Of a stretch of DNA of 64,000 nucleotides, positions 24,701-36,500 are shown in pieces. Origin of the DNA: Isoetes taiwanensis (Eukaryota; Streptophyta; Lycopodiopsida; Isoetales; Isoetaceae); NCBI GenBank assembly GCA_021234155.1, contig JAJEKV010000054.1, positions 4,263,962-4,327,961 on the forward strand. The letters are read 5' to 3'. The notes under the pieces were generated by a model. The model had not been told where the DNA came from and did not search any database. It saw only the letters and a program-made list of their open reading frames with translations. The translations under genes and the position numbers were made by a program. The stretch's first letter is position 1, and each line of letters starts with the position of its first letter.

Positions 24701-25477
24701 CAAGCAGCAGGTGTGCTCACGGTATCTGCATGGTACAATGAGACAAGATTGTTGACGTGGAATGAGTTCAAATTGAAGTTCCTTCTCCTTCGTTGGGACC
24801 GGGCCATTTGGGAAAAAGTAGCTGCTACACTTCCTCCACATCCACAAGACGTGGCTCCCCAGCTCTGGGTGGTTCATGGCAGTGTTAAGGAGGAGCACCT
24901 GGTGCACTCGATGTATGTGGTCCTGCTTCATCCTGAGGTGTTGCCTCCATCGCCAAAGTGGCCTTTAGTTATCCCCGAGCCTCATCGTAAAGCAGTGTGG
25001 CGATGGGTATGGGATAAATTGCTTCATCCTAAGCTATCCATTTTATGGTGGCAGATCACTCATAGATGCGTGCGGGTAAACACTGTTGTTCATCGATTTC
25101 GTCTAGAAGTCTCTGTGATCTGCCCTCTTTGCACGCAGAGGGGTGAGACAATTGAGCACTGCTTTTTCTTGTGTCATCATGTTCGACCTGCTTGGCAGTG
25201 GCTTCTGAGTCTTTTCCATTGTGATTTGAATAGTCAGCAGGTCCTATTATCAGTCTATCCTAGTTTTTGGGACAAGTTGGCAAAGAGGGCTTTCCACTTA
25301 GCATCTGCTTGGATCATCTGATCTATCTGGAAGAGGCGAAATCTCCTCATCTTCAAGGGACAGCTCTTTTCAGATACGCAAGTGCTTAGCGATGCCCGTA
25401 GTCGAATTGTGAAGGCGTACAAGTGCTCTTCCTTAAAGGATGACATCAAAAGTGTCATTTGGGAGCAATATCTTTAG
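21720..25477 (+). pseudogene. LINE ORF2 (endonuclease-RT-zf-RVT), frameshifted
   Basis: The endonuclease is visible at 22035-22215 (WGLVNVYAHN, WIMVGDFNMVE). RT follows at 23255-24000 (LIPKCKDPSSISDWRPITLL, YLNLDFAKAYDSV near 23490, SYADDTFLF near 23815). The zinc-binding zf-RVT domain is at 24990-25210 (KLSILWWQITHRCV, CPLC, EHCFFLC). The product would nick target DNA and copy the RNA in place. Many frame changes occur between 21720 and 24550. The last 770 bases are one open frame broken only by TGA (25319-25321), which reads like a TGG-to-TGA change, and the natural stop is TAG at 25475-25477. Not functional as written. Confidence 0.8.
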
Positions 25478-25656
25478 ATTCACACCTACTCATAGCAAAC
25501 AGTTGTGCTCATGGTGATCTGTGTTCTCTGCTTTTCTATGTTATGTATGTGGTGGTAGTGTTGCTCTAGTGGATATCTTCTCCACTGGGTTTTGAGTCCC
25601 CCATGTACTCTTTGTATTCTTCTGAGTAATAAAGGTCCACGTTCATAAAAAAAAAA

Positions 25657-26023
25657 ACTCTTCAAAAAGTTTGATTCTCCTTTTATGAAGGTTCGAGTCT
25701 TTGTATTGATGGAATTAGCAACCATTGCAAATCATAGGGTATTTGGTTTACAAATACATCACGACCAATCATTTCTAAGTGTATTCGCACCAGACGTATG
25801 TTGGCCATATGGGAGCCGTAGGATGGGAGAATCCGACAGCCGCATGGGGTGTTGGGTGCAACGAGTGCGAATAAGCATAAGCATGATATTAAGTGTACAT
25901 TATAAAATTGAACACATAAAGAAATATTACATCATCTCTGAGAATCCTTCAATGGCGGCAGCTCAAATCCTTTATGGAATGATCGGGTCGGATGAACAGA
26001 AAGCTGAATTCTTGAAAGTGTAC
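25657..26023. other. Short spacer between LINE and LTR element A
   Basis: No gene is recognised. A frame running into the LTR ends ENPSMAAAQILYGMIGSDEQ and has exon-like composition (25945-26023), so element A may have inserted into an exon, but I cannot name it. Confidence 0.35.
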
Positions 26024-26619
26024 TGTTAGTCCTGTGCCTCCTGGTACAGGACTATTCATGCATACGACGGACCAGGTCAAGCTCAAGGATCCCAGACAAA
26101 TGCACGGGTCGTGGTCGTCCAAAACCCAAAGAAAGACAAAGCGGCAGACCACGATTCCAGCCACTGCGTCCTCAAGATCAACAAGAGCCCGCTCAGGGGA
26201 CAAGTGATGGCTCATCACCGCCAGCGTCGTGCGGCGTGATTCTAGGCACTTCAAGAGGCACCGCCAACATTCCTAGAATCGGGCCTCCTTCCAGAGTCGG
26301 CCGAGATCGTCCAGTGTCTATATTGGGCCAAAGGCCATTGTACTATATATATGAGTAGAGCTAGCACATGAGTTTTTAGATGAGTTTTGAGTCTTGTCTC
26401 TCTTTGATCTTCTCTCGATTCAAGTAGAGCTCATGTATGTTCATCATTGATATCAAGGAAGCTTATCATTTTCCTCTCATTGTTCTCTTTTTGTTACATT
26501 TTTTTTCTTCTTGTTCTTTTTCGCAAATCCCGCGTGACATAGTCCCGGATTCTCCTGTTAGATCCAAGGGTCCTCCACGGAGGGTCGCCTTTGTAGCGTT
26601 CGAACCCGGACCCCAAACA
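26024..26619 (+). repeat. 5' LTR of element A
   Basis: 596 bp, from TGTTAGTCC to CCCCAAACA. It carries a TATA-like ACTATATATATGAG near 26342-26354 that would drive the genomic RNA. Compared with the 3' LTR it has several small indels. Confidence 0.85.
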
Positions 26620-26645
26620 CATGCCGCCACGGGTCTGATTTCGAT
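26620..26645 (+). promoter_or_regulatory. Primer-binding site region of element A
   Basis: The bases after the LTR (CATGCCGCCACGGGTCTGAT) match the cleaner copy in element B (TGTCGCCGCTGCCGGGTCTG). That copy resembles the TGGCGCCG..GCCGGG site used by tRNA-Asp-primed plant elements; the tRNA assignment is inference. Confidence 0.45.
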
Positions 26646-26666
26646 TTTCCTTTCTTTCGTCGCCGT

Positions 26667-29204
26667 ATGTTCCGTCCAAACTTCCGCCCGGAAGAACTTC
26701 TTTCCTGGGACGGCGCCTCGCTTGGAGCGCCATCATCGGAAGGGAAGCCGTTCGTGACATGTATGGATGCTTATGACATTGAGGAGGCCACATTGGGTCT
26801 AGGGCTCATCGGGCGCCACCCACCCTCGTGTCATGTCTCGCCCAAATTCTCCGCCTCAAGCGTGCAAACATTGCTCACCTCGGTCTCCAGCCCTATCGGC
26901 TCCAACCTCAACCTTACTTTCATACCCCGTAACATGCCTTCATCCATCGGGCCTTTCCTCGCCATGCGCCTCTGCCTTCACAACCATCATCTCCTACGGG
27001 TGGGACAGGATATCCACATGTCTCTTTTGCTCCTCCCAGAATTTCCCTTCCCTACATTTCCCACCACTCTTCCCTGTTTACAACCTTACCGACCTCAAAA
27101 CCAATGATCATGCACCTCCAAGTACCTCCATCTCAAAGAACCCCTTCAAACAGGTCTTTTCGCACCATACCACCTCCAACTCCACCTCAATATCCTCACT
27201 ATCATGTTCCTGTCCAGCCCAAACTTTTTACCTCTACCTTTCGGACCCTTGTCGACTTATCCTACATTTGGCAACACGAAAGGCAAACCCTTAGACCAAA
27301 GTGCTCGGGCCCACATGGAAGAATTTGAGGCTCGGGCATGTCCTGAATGGTCATGCACAACCTCAACCGAAATTCCACATCTTTTCCACAACGCCTGCGT
27401 GGCTCCCCTCATCAATGGCTCATGTCCAACAAAAGCCACCGAAACAAGATTGGTCGAAATGAGAATCGCTTTTCTTTCTCACCATGGGACCCACGGATGA
27501 TGATCGCCTTCATCTCAAGCAACTCAATGACCTTCAACAAGAGCCCACGGAGTCTACTGGGATTTTGCGATCGACTTCACATTCTCTTTCGGCAAACTCA
27601 AGGAGTACCCCACACGAGAGCGGATCTTGGTCCGGTTTCTCCAAGGACTTCCTCCAAATTATCCAGACTCATGATCAATACCGCTACCAAGACTTTGGAG
27701 CAAAGCTATCGATCTTGTCAATCACTCGACCAATGTTTCCTCCCGCGGGCGTGGCTCTTCGGGAGCTCCCTTTCATTCCACCCGTCATGGTTCCCCGAGG
27801 GATCTTTGTTCAACCACGCCAATCATAGCCAGCGGTCAAATGACTGGTGCCATATCAAGAAATATCGGGGCCACTTGGCAAATGAGTGCAACTCCACCAA
27901 TGGCCCGCCTCATTGTAAAAGATGCAACATGTGCAATCATGCTACGGAAGAGTGCTTTTCGCGACTCATCCTACACCTTTCGCAACAAGATGGTTTATCA
28001 AGTGCAAAACAACATCTACGCACCAATTGCAATATCGGCCCACCACTGCGAGCGCAACCCACTCAACTCTATCAGCAACAGGAGCAACAGCGGGGACCCA
28101 ACACACGCCCTCCTTTTGATCCTTGGCTTCGAAGTGTTATCCTTTGTCAAGAATGGGGTCATACCACCACGGCGTGTCCTCAACTTCCACAAGTTGGTGC
28201 GGCTTCGCACAAATCAGACCACGTCGGTCCGCCTCACGGCTTACCAACTCTGGATTGCTAATGGCAAACAAGGCCCGCGTCCTGTTCTTCGGAAGCCACC
28301 TCGCGCGCCTCAGCAATCACGCTATCAACCAGCTCCTGCCACTCAACCTCAGATGGATCAACAAGCACAGGAAGAAATTTTTCAAGCTCTTAATCCTCCA
28401 GTCCAGCCATCCAATTGGGTTGGTTTGGTCTCACGCCAAACCCGGGCGTCACGTCCCTTAACCATTATTCCTAATGGCACGCAACCTGCCTTTGCAGTCG
28501 ACGCAATTCCTCATGCAGAAGACAAAAAGGTCAATTTTGCACCTGACTTGGAGAAACTCATGCCGAATGTCATGCCTAAAGTTCGACAAAGCATTTTGAA
28601 CCTCATGCAAGCTGCTGAAGGCCGCACGTTGGCTAATGTCCATGCCACCACTAGAGCTCAACAAAGACAAGACGCACCTTCCACGTCTCAACCTCCACGC
28701 TCTCAGACATATCCCAATATCGCTGCGGAGGTTGACCTACTCAAAGAAGTTGCTGCTTCTTTACCACGCACTCCCGCACCTGTGGATCCAGCCGATCCTT
28801 TTTCTCATGTGCCTCTGGAACTCCAAGAGGAGCTAGCCAAAATCAAAATTCCTTTAAGCTTGGCCACAATTTTGAAACTCTGTCCTGCTCTCAAGGACCA
28901 GTTACCACTCCCGACTGTTTTGGTTGGGGCTGTTGCTACCTCTACTCCCACGGTACATGCCACGATGGGCAATCAACAAGTCAATCATGTTCAAATTGAC
29001 GGAGGTAGCGCGGTCAATCTCATCGCGGATAAACTCGCCAAACAAATGGGCATCAAACAACTCTATCGTGCCCCATATGACATCAAATTGGCCAATGGCC
29101 ATATCACGAGACCTCAAGGTGTCACGCCTCTTCTTCACATCAACATTGGTGATCTCAGATTCCCCTTGGAATTTGGTGTTTGGAATTTGGAGAAGATCCG
29201 GTGA
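26667..29204 (+). pseudogene. Element A gag-protease, frameshifted
   Basis: Gag starts near 26667 (..RPEELLS..). The capsid part and the three CCHC knuckles seen intact in element B are spread over frames here (CKRCNMCNHATEEC is readable near 27920). From about 28240 to 29200 one clean frame gives the proline/glutamine-rich linker and the retropepsin, with VQIDGGSAVNLI holding the catalytic Asp (IDGGSA in place of the usual DTGA/DSGA). Gag packages RNA and protease matures the polyprotein. Breaks cluster before 28240 and just after 29190. Confidence 0.8.
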
Positions 29205-29879
29205 TTATGAAATGTTGGTCGGCGGACCTTTTCTCGCTTGGGCCAAGAGTATCCACATTGGACCACGGATCGGTTAGTCATCACCGATGGTCACCTCAAT
29301 GCCACCATGGACTTGGAAACGAGGGCAAAATCATTTCCGCCGACAATGCTGAACCCTCTCTCCGGATTAACCGATTCCGAGGGACGCCCGGAATATTTAT
29401 CAAGTTCGGGGCTCCCCGCGAGTGCGCCTCTCGTCATCCTACCCCGAATATCTTTGATCCTTGGGGAGAAATGACTCTTGATCGAGGACCAGCCGTGGTC
29501 GCTTTGCTTGACCCTTACCGGCTCCTTGCAATCGAATCCAACGTGTTGATCACTTTTGGACGCCGAACCTCCGCGGCTCCCAGATGTACACGCCGTCATG
29601 AAGCAACCTCTCGCTTGAGGAAACTCAAGAACCTCTCTTTTTCACCACGCAGAGTGCCACGATCCCGTTATGCTTCAACCTCCCGCTCATATTGTCCAGA
29701 CACGGGTTATCCCCATATTCGGACTCCTGCCAATGAGATTGTGGACGTGGGCAACAATCACCGTCCGGACTTTGTCGCCAATCTTCCGGACACCCTATCG
29801 TAACGGGGCTGTCATGCTCTTCAAAAAGTTCAAACACATTTTTCGCCGAGCTCTGAGAGATCTTCTGGGATCAACAAAA

Positions 29880-31180
29880 CCTTGGGGAACTCACCATTCC
29901 TACCAAGTCGATGCACGCCCGCCTAGCAACGGCAGTCGGGCTCAACCCTAATTACCGCGGATCGGCGTCAAGGCGTAAATTGACAAACTCCTTGTTTGCA
30001 GGTTTGATCTATGAGGTCAAACATTGCGAATGGGTGAGCCCCATCGTCATTGCACTCGAACACAATGGTAAGATCCGTTTGCGTGGACTACCAAAACTCA
30101 ATCGGGCCACGGGCGTGATCATTTTCCACTTCCTTCACGCACTGTGTTCTCGAAGAGGTTGCTGGACATGAGATGTACTCCTTCATGGATGGTTTTACGC
30201 TACAATCAGATCTCGGCCAAAGAATCGATCAACTCAAGACTACTTTCACCACCCCCCGGGGCACTTTTTGCCTACAAGGTGGTTCCTTTTGGATTATCAA
30301 ACTCTCCATCCACGCGTTTCAACGTATCATGCTCTCAGTTTTTTCATGATTTTATGAAGGAAAATCCCTTCTTGCAAATTTTTCAAGATGACTTTCTCGC
30401 CCTACAGTTCCATGGTGACCATTTGGATAAATTGGAACTCGTCTTTCAGAAATGTGATGAGTCCGCATTAGTCTCAATCCGGAGAAATGCACCTTTTTTG
30501 CGCCACTTCGTGTGTTCTGTTGGGACATGTGGTAAAAGAAAGGTGTATCACCATGGATCCACGCCAAAATCGGTTGTGTGCTCAAGGCTCAAGCACCAGC
30601 CAATATCAAGGAAACACGCTCTTTCTTGGGTAAGGTCAATTATTACTCCACCTTCATTCCCTGGACTCGCAGACCATTGCAGATCCCATTCATAAACTCA
30701 CGGTGATGAATCCACCGGCTTGGAATTCCCTGTGGATCTTCGCTTCCAACAGCTTGAAGCTCTTGCTTACTCGGGCCCCGGTTCTTGTTCCTCCTCAATG
30801 GGACAAGCCCTTTCATGTCCATGTCGATGTCTCGCCTTTGCTATTGGAGCTGTTCTTTCTCAAGAATATGATCGCATTAATCGACAAACCAAACCGCTAC
30901 GCCCACCGGAACTCAATTCGCTGAACGCAACTACTCTCGCCACGAGCGAGAAGCCTTGGGTTTAATTTTTCTGCGCCCAACGCCTCCGTCACTATCTTTT
31001 GGGCGGCCGGATCAAATTCTTTGTTGACCACCGGGCACTTCTTTATTTGATCAACAAATCCACGCCCACGGGCCGCATTGCTCGTTGGGTCCTCCTTCCG
31101 CAAGAATTTGCACCTTTTGAAATTGTTCACAAGGCCGCAAATCTCATGTTGTCCCCGGATTATCTTTCACGCATCCCACG
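29880..31180 (+). pseudogene. Element A reverse transcriptase-RNase H, frameshifted
   Basis: Readable RT blocks in order: EWVSPIVIALEHNGKIR, LPKLNRATG, FAYKVVPFGLSNSPS, then FQDDFLAL at the YxDD position (here FQDD). The RT connection SFLGKVNYYSTFIP reads in another frame near 30630. RNase H-like sequence follows (DKPFHVHVDVS at about 30800; FFVDHRALLYLINKS at 31015-31065). The enzyme would copy element RNA to DNA and remove the RNA strand. The many frame changes prevent one product. Confidence 0.8.
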
Positions 31181-31369
31181 GATGATCCCTCCACCGGAGT
31201 CTCGGGCGCTTTTTCCCGACGCTTCAACTCTTTTCTCGTCACGGCAACACCTCATTGGTTTCATGACTTTCAGCAGTGATATCTCCTCACAGCTCTTCCA
31301 CCGCAGGACGCCACGCTCTCTCGACCAAAGCGCCAATCCCGCCGCCATCAATTTCTCAGAGAGGTCCGT

Positions 31370-32585
31370 GACTACACCATGGTTGCGAGGCCATCTTTAC
31401 AAAAGGGTAAGGATACCATCCTTCGACGCCATGTTCTCCCTCATGAGGTCCCGTGATATTGTTCGAGAAGCCCATGAAGGGCTCGGTGGTGGTCATTTTC
31501 ATGGTGACACCACGGACGCGAAAATCCTTCTTGCTGGTTATTTTTGGCCCATGCTCTTTAAAGACGCCACGCCCACGCCAAGCCGTGTGATGCTTGCCGG
31601 CGTGTGGGACGCCCACCACGCCCGCGACTCTTCCCTTGACGCCGGCCGCCACGCCTACTTCCTTCAACAAATGGGGAATGGATTTTGTGGGACCCATCGA
31701 TCCTCTCCCCGCTGACACCCGCGTACCCGCTACATTCAGTTCTCACTGACTATGCTACCAAATGGGCGGAAGCTTGCGACTTCCGCACAACCGCGGCCAA
31801 GACGACCAAAGTCATCTATCAACAAATCATCACGCGATTCGGCCGCCCCACGTAGCTGGGTCGATGATCGTGGTGTACATTTTATCAATCACACCATCAA
31901 GGAGCTGACGGATTATCTCCTGATACATCATCACAAGAGCACACCTTACTATCCTCAAGGGAATGGTTTGGCTGAAAGCACCAACAAAACTCTGGTCACA
32001 ATTCTCAAGAAAATTTGTGACGCTTCTCGCACTGACTGGCAAACCAAACTTCCTACTGTTCTATGGGCTTACAATACTTGTTTCAAAATAGCTACTGGTC
32101 ACACTCCTTTCAAATTGGTTTATGGTCAAGAAGCTCTCATGCCTTTTGAGTACATTCTCCCCACTCTCCGTTTTCAACTGGCTACTGCCCATAATCCGCC
32201 TGCTGCACTCAAAGAAAGGGTTTATCAATTGGAACAGTTGGATGAACTTAGAAGGGATGCTTATATTCGTGTTCTTCATGGACAACGGTTGCAAAAATCT
32301 TTACATGACAAACGTTTGAAGACAAAAACATTCCAGGACGGAGATTTGGTTCTTCTTTATGATTCTCGGTACAAAAATTTTCCGGGTAAGCTTAAGTTTC
32401 GATGGCTTGGCCCTTATCAAATTGTTCAAGTGGTTCAACCCAGCGTTTTCAAGCTGGCTGAGTTAGATGGAACTCCATTACCTACACTGGTTAATGGCTT
32501 TTGCCTCAAACCATTTCATACCACAGCAAGTGACACTCACCCAACAGATACAGTTCAAGACGCACACACAACAGATAGTGACTAA
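31370..32585 (+). pseudogene. Element A integrase, 5' part frameshifted
   Basis: An H2C2 zinc-finger region (HEG..GGGHFHGDTT; the DACQRVGRPT partner is clear in element B) precedes the catalytic core. The DDE acidic residues map to DFVGPI near 31690, DDRGVHFINHT near 31865 and GNGLAESTNKT near 31970. From about 31860 to the stop at 32585 the frame is clean and includes the C-terminal GPY module (FRWLGPYQIVQVV, then NGFCLKPFHTT). Integrase inserts the cDNA into chromosomes. Confidence 0.85.
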
Positions 32586-32725
32586 AACGGCGGCATATTA
32601 TATTATAGGTGGAAATTTTTTTACAAAATGTGGGCACAGCCCAGCTATTTCCGCTATGGGCACTGCCCTATATACAAAAACGGGCTCAGAGCCCTATCTA
32701 CTAAAAACCTAAGAAGAAAAACCCT

Positions 32726-32992
32726 CTACTCCGGGTTCGGAGCAGAGGTGATGCGGAGGAGGTGGTAGAGGTTCTGCTCAGGGTCCCAGCGAAGGTGCAG
32801 AACCACCTCCATTGCGTTGGTCTTCGGATCGGGATGTTCAGCCATCCCGGCACACCAGCCATCCATTCTCAGGCCACGATTGTGGCAGCGCCAGAGGTCC
32901 AGACAATCCATCTTGCAGGTAATCCACTCCTGACAGTTAGTGGGCATAGTGCAGTTCTCGTTCAAACCAGCAGCCGCCATGCTGAGCGCCAT
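32726..32992 (-). CDS. Antisense small cysteine-rich ORF within element A
   Basis: An 88-codon ATG-started ORF on the strand opposite to gag-pol, in the non-coding gap between integrase and ORF3. It contains MALSMAAAGL, then six Cys (NENCTMPTNC, ITCKMDCLDLWRCHNR, GWCAGM) and ends ITSAPNPE. Element B keeps the same ORF (57266-57534) with 51 of 65 residues identical up to a one-base shift, five of the six Cys, and the same WDPE..NPE-stop ending. A TATA box lies 30 bases before the ATG in both. I recognise no family and see no signal peptide or membrane segment. Antisense genes are known in some Tat-lineage elements (for example Grande), but homology to them is untested. Confidence 0.55.
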   Translation of the reverse strand: MALSMAAAGLNENCTMPTNCQEWITCKMDCLDLWRCHNRGLRMDGWCAGMAEHPDPKTNAMEVVLHLRWDPEQNLYHLLRITSAPNPE

Positions 32993-33021
32993 CGGATGTC
33001 TTCGCTTCACTCCCGGTTCGT

Positions 33022-33029
33022 CTTATATA
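33022..33029 (-). promoter_or_regulatory. TATA box for the antisense ORF, element A
   Basis: TATATAAG on the minus strand, within GGCTATATAAGACG. Further upstream, a minus-strand ATTGGTCCACGTCGA (inverted CCAAT plus an ACGT core) is conserved in element B as ATTGGTCCATGTCGA. A TSS about 30 bases downstream would fall almost at the ATG, so either the leader is very short or a later Met is used. Confidence 0.5.
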
Positions 33030-33531
33030 GCCAACTGCGGAACTCCTTGTCGACGTGGACCAATCACAACCATCGCCAACGTGTTTGCAATGCAAGGCTG
33101 TTTCTAAAATGAGAATCTTTTCTCCCGCCGCATATCTAGCCATGGTACCTTCTGACACATTCCTTTTAATGATATCCCACTTCGAGTTGCCAGCATTAAA
33201 TGCCATTCCTTCCTTACATACTCGTCAAACATTAATGTGTGTCCTTTGGCCACCTGTCACATCCGATCATTCTCTCACGCCTCATCTCCACCGTTCATTG
33301 CTTCTCCCTTTGTTGTTCGGGGACTTAGCCAAATTTTTGCCTCTCAATCCCCTCCTTGGCATCTTTCGACACCTGGCACCATCAACGGTTACAGTTTCGC
33401 CCTCATCATACCTCTTCGCCTCCATTTGCGCGCCCTAAACCTTTTCGTCTCTCTGCGCCTTCGTCCTTCGTCCTCCGTTCTCCGCTCTCCGCCTTCTTCA
33501 ACCAGTTCCTTCTGTTCCGACGCTTTTCGCC

Positions 33532-36500
33532 ATGGCTGCCCCCAAACTTTCTACACTTCAAGCTTCTGCTCCAAGGGATGCGACTCTTTTCGGGTCTGTG
33601 TCTTTCTCGACGCCCACCTTTCGAGAGGCCCTTGTTGGTCTGAGTCGGGAAGTTGCGGAACGCCACAAGCTTTACGAATTTTCACAAATGGAGCTCCCGG
33701 CCCCAAATCCGGCGCAATTGCAGCAGTTCATCGCACACATCGTCAACAGCCCGGAAGGATTTGCTACGGTGGTCGATGGCACCACCATTTTACTTACTCA
33801 GCATTTGATTTCTGAGGTATTCCACATCCCTTTGCAAAAACCTTCTGTCTCTTGGGCTGCTTTACAGGACATGGACGTCACTCAGTTTGGCGCTATTGCT
33901 TATCAAGCCAACCAGCATCGCCTCACAAATATTGCCAAACCCCATGAGACTTTTGTGAAGTTTCTGTGGCGAAAATTGCTTGGGCATTCCATTAAGAACA
34001 CCCACATCAATAAGCCGTTTTATAACATGGTCATCACTGCCATCCACTCCACTCTCCATGTTGATTGGCCACAGCTTTTATTCTACCGCCTTCTTCAAGA
34101 AGTAGACCGCATCAGGGCTACCCCCTCCTCTGTCTCTGAAATTTCTGTGGGTGGCCATCTTCAGGCCCTCATTCGTCATTATCTTCCTGTTCTTGAGAGT
34201 CCTTCCACTTCCCATACCTCCACTCAGCGCTCTCTGCATTCCCAGCGTCCAACTCAACAAGCTGTACCCTCACGCCAAACCTCCCCTCGTCCTGTTCAAC
34301 ATCAGACCACGCATGTCACTGTCTCCTCTTCTTCCTCTGAGGCCACGCCTTCCCATTCCCGTCATGCCTCTCAACAATCTCAGACAAGGCAGCAACAGGG
34401 CCCTGCCCCTCCCCATCCTCGACAGCTCCTGTACAAATTCCAGCAAGATGTTCAAACCGCTGCCATGCAGCTACATGCATCCCAGGAGGCTCTCATGGAT
34501 CGGTGTTCAGCGCCCTGGAGGCTTCCGATGCTGTTCAAAGAGACCTTCAAGCTGCCACTGCCCATGTTCAAACTTTGGAAGCCCAACTTCAAGAAAAGCA
34601 CGCGGCTCTATTACAGGCCCGTATAGATCTCACCAGTGCTCAGGATCAGACCAGCCTACTTACCCGTCGGCGCAGCTCCAAACTCAAATTGGGACTTATT
34701 GGAGCAGAACAAGTCCAAAGATACCCTCCCGGGTGAAAAGGAGAAACACATTGCTAAGCTAGACACCTTGTACTCGAGCTTTGTGACAATTTACAAGCAC
34801 TCAAGTTCAAAATCTCACCGAAGCGTGAAGCTCGACTCACCTCCACGAAGCTCGACTTTCCACTCACCAATCGTTTAACGTCCCTCCGGACTTCGGCTTT
34901 TTGGAGGCTCGGACACAAAAGGTCGCCGATGACGCCGGAGATTGCCACGCCGCCTCCATACTCGGGGCAATCCTCTTCACATGCCACGCTTCTCGGTAAA
35001 CGGGTCCGTGATCGGGTCCGTCTTTTGTTAGAAAAGGAGCATCGGATCCGTGACCTTGAACATCAGCTCCAGCAAGCAGTTCAATCTGCTGAGGAAGCCC
35101 AACACAAACAGGAGGGATATCTTGACATTGCTACAAACATCCCGGTGGACTTCTCTACTCCTTCCAGCTATCTTGACTATGTGGTGGCCCGACGGCACCT
35201 CTTTCTTTTGAAGTGGTACGCGGCCAATGGCAATGTTCATCAACAGCCACTCAAAAGTGTGGACTTCCTTCGAATCTGGCCGGATCTCTCTATAGAAGAC
35301 AAGGGTTTATTTTGTGCACTCTTAGTCTTTGATTAGCTTACGGTTGAAGATCCTGAATTAGTCATCTTCCGAGTGGTTCAGCCAATGGCTTATGTTTTTC
35401 ATGACTTCTACCTGGCGGATCTTCAGGATAAATTCCGGGATGAGGCCCATCGTGTTTTTAGAGGCAACTCCAATGCTGCTTGGTTGTTATCACCAACCAA
35501 TAAATATTTCAAGGATCCTGCTCAGTCTCAGACTTTTGAACAGGAGTACATGCCTGAACTGGCTCAACACTTACCTCTGTGGCAGGTCGAAACGTTGGAA
35601 CAGGTAAACAAAAATCTGGCGCACCCTGATGATCTTGAGTTTGCTTTCGATTTATATGCAAAGACTTGGGAGGCTACAATCAACTCCGTGGCCTTACGGA
35701 AAGCAAGACCATCCCCACGGGTTGGGTCAATCCTCCCCGTCTATCAATTACTCTCTACTTGAGAATGGGACCATTGGTGTCGTGCTCTTGATCAAAATCT
35801 TGTTCAAGCATTTAGGGACATGGCTCGCAACCCACGCACTGCGGGCATGCTTCCCTCTCCATATGCTTCCTTAGGAGCCCCTCCCGCCCACGGTTCCTTT
35901 CTTCCGATTTGGCGTCTTCCCTTTTGGACGAAGGTCTGGATGGCCATTTGGGTCAACTCGCCTCGGATCTCCACGGATCTCCGGTGGGATCCCGATTTGT
36001 TAGGACGCTCCAATTGGGAGGAGAATGCCACTTTGGACACTACCGAAAATTGGATTTATATCGGTAATGAGCGTGGTTGGCAAAAAAGCTGCTGATGCTC
36101 TTCATGGTCTTGACACCTTCTTGAGAATGCCGCCACCTCACCGGATCCTTGATAACCGTCAGCGGGTTTACGTCTTTGCTCTCAAATGCATCCCTGGTCG
36201 ACTCTTTAAATAGGGCGTCCAATCTTTCATCACGCAATCGAATGCCGGCGTCGGTGCCTTCGGTCTTCAAACTGCCTTCTCATGGAGTGCGGTTTGTTCC
36301 TTGACTACCCATGCCGCCCACGGAAGACATGGTGCGCTCTCACTTCCTCATTGAGGCCCATCCTGCCCTAGGGCTCAACACCCCTGACGCTCTTCAAACA
36401 CGCCAGGACCTCATTGCTCATTACTATAATGGCGCCCGACCTCATTCCCGTGAGGATCACTTTTCGACTGCTGGTTTCCCGCCTTCGGAAGCACTTCCTC

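Larger units (their letters stand above)
20305..25656 (+). mobile_element. LINE (L1-like non-LTR retrotransposon)
   Basis: It has a 5' UTR of about 145 bp, ORF1 (20450-21574), a broken ORF2 with apurinic-type endonuclease, reverse transcriptase and a zf-RVT domain, then a short 3' UTR with AATAAAG (about 25628-25634) and poly(A) (about 25646-25656). ACTCTTC flanks both ends (20298-20304 and 25657-25663), consistent with a short target-site duplication. It is full length, but ORF2 is broken in its middle 3 kb while both ends are clean. Confidence 0.85.

Noticed and set aside
26437-26793. Open frames across the 5' LTR end
   Set aside because: They fall in LTR/leader sequence, on both strands, and have no counterpart of the same reading in element B.
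28902-29138. Antisense frames across the protease region, also present in element B (61004-61360)
   Set aside because: The protease frame is clean and selected here, so the mirrored antisense frame is a shadow of it. No promoter-like sequence precedes it.
27840-29204. A 454-codon frame that looks like one intact protein
   Set aside because: Its first ~130 codons are out of frame with gag (the true gag reading is in another frame). Only the part after about 28240 is the real linker-protease frame.
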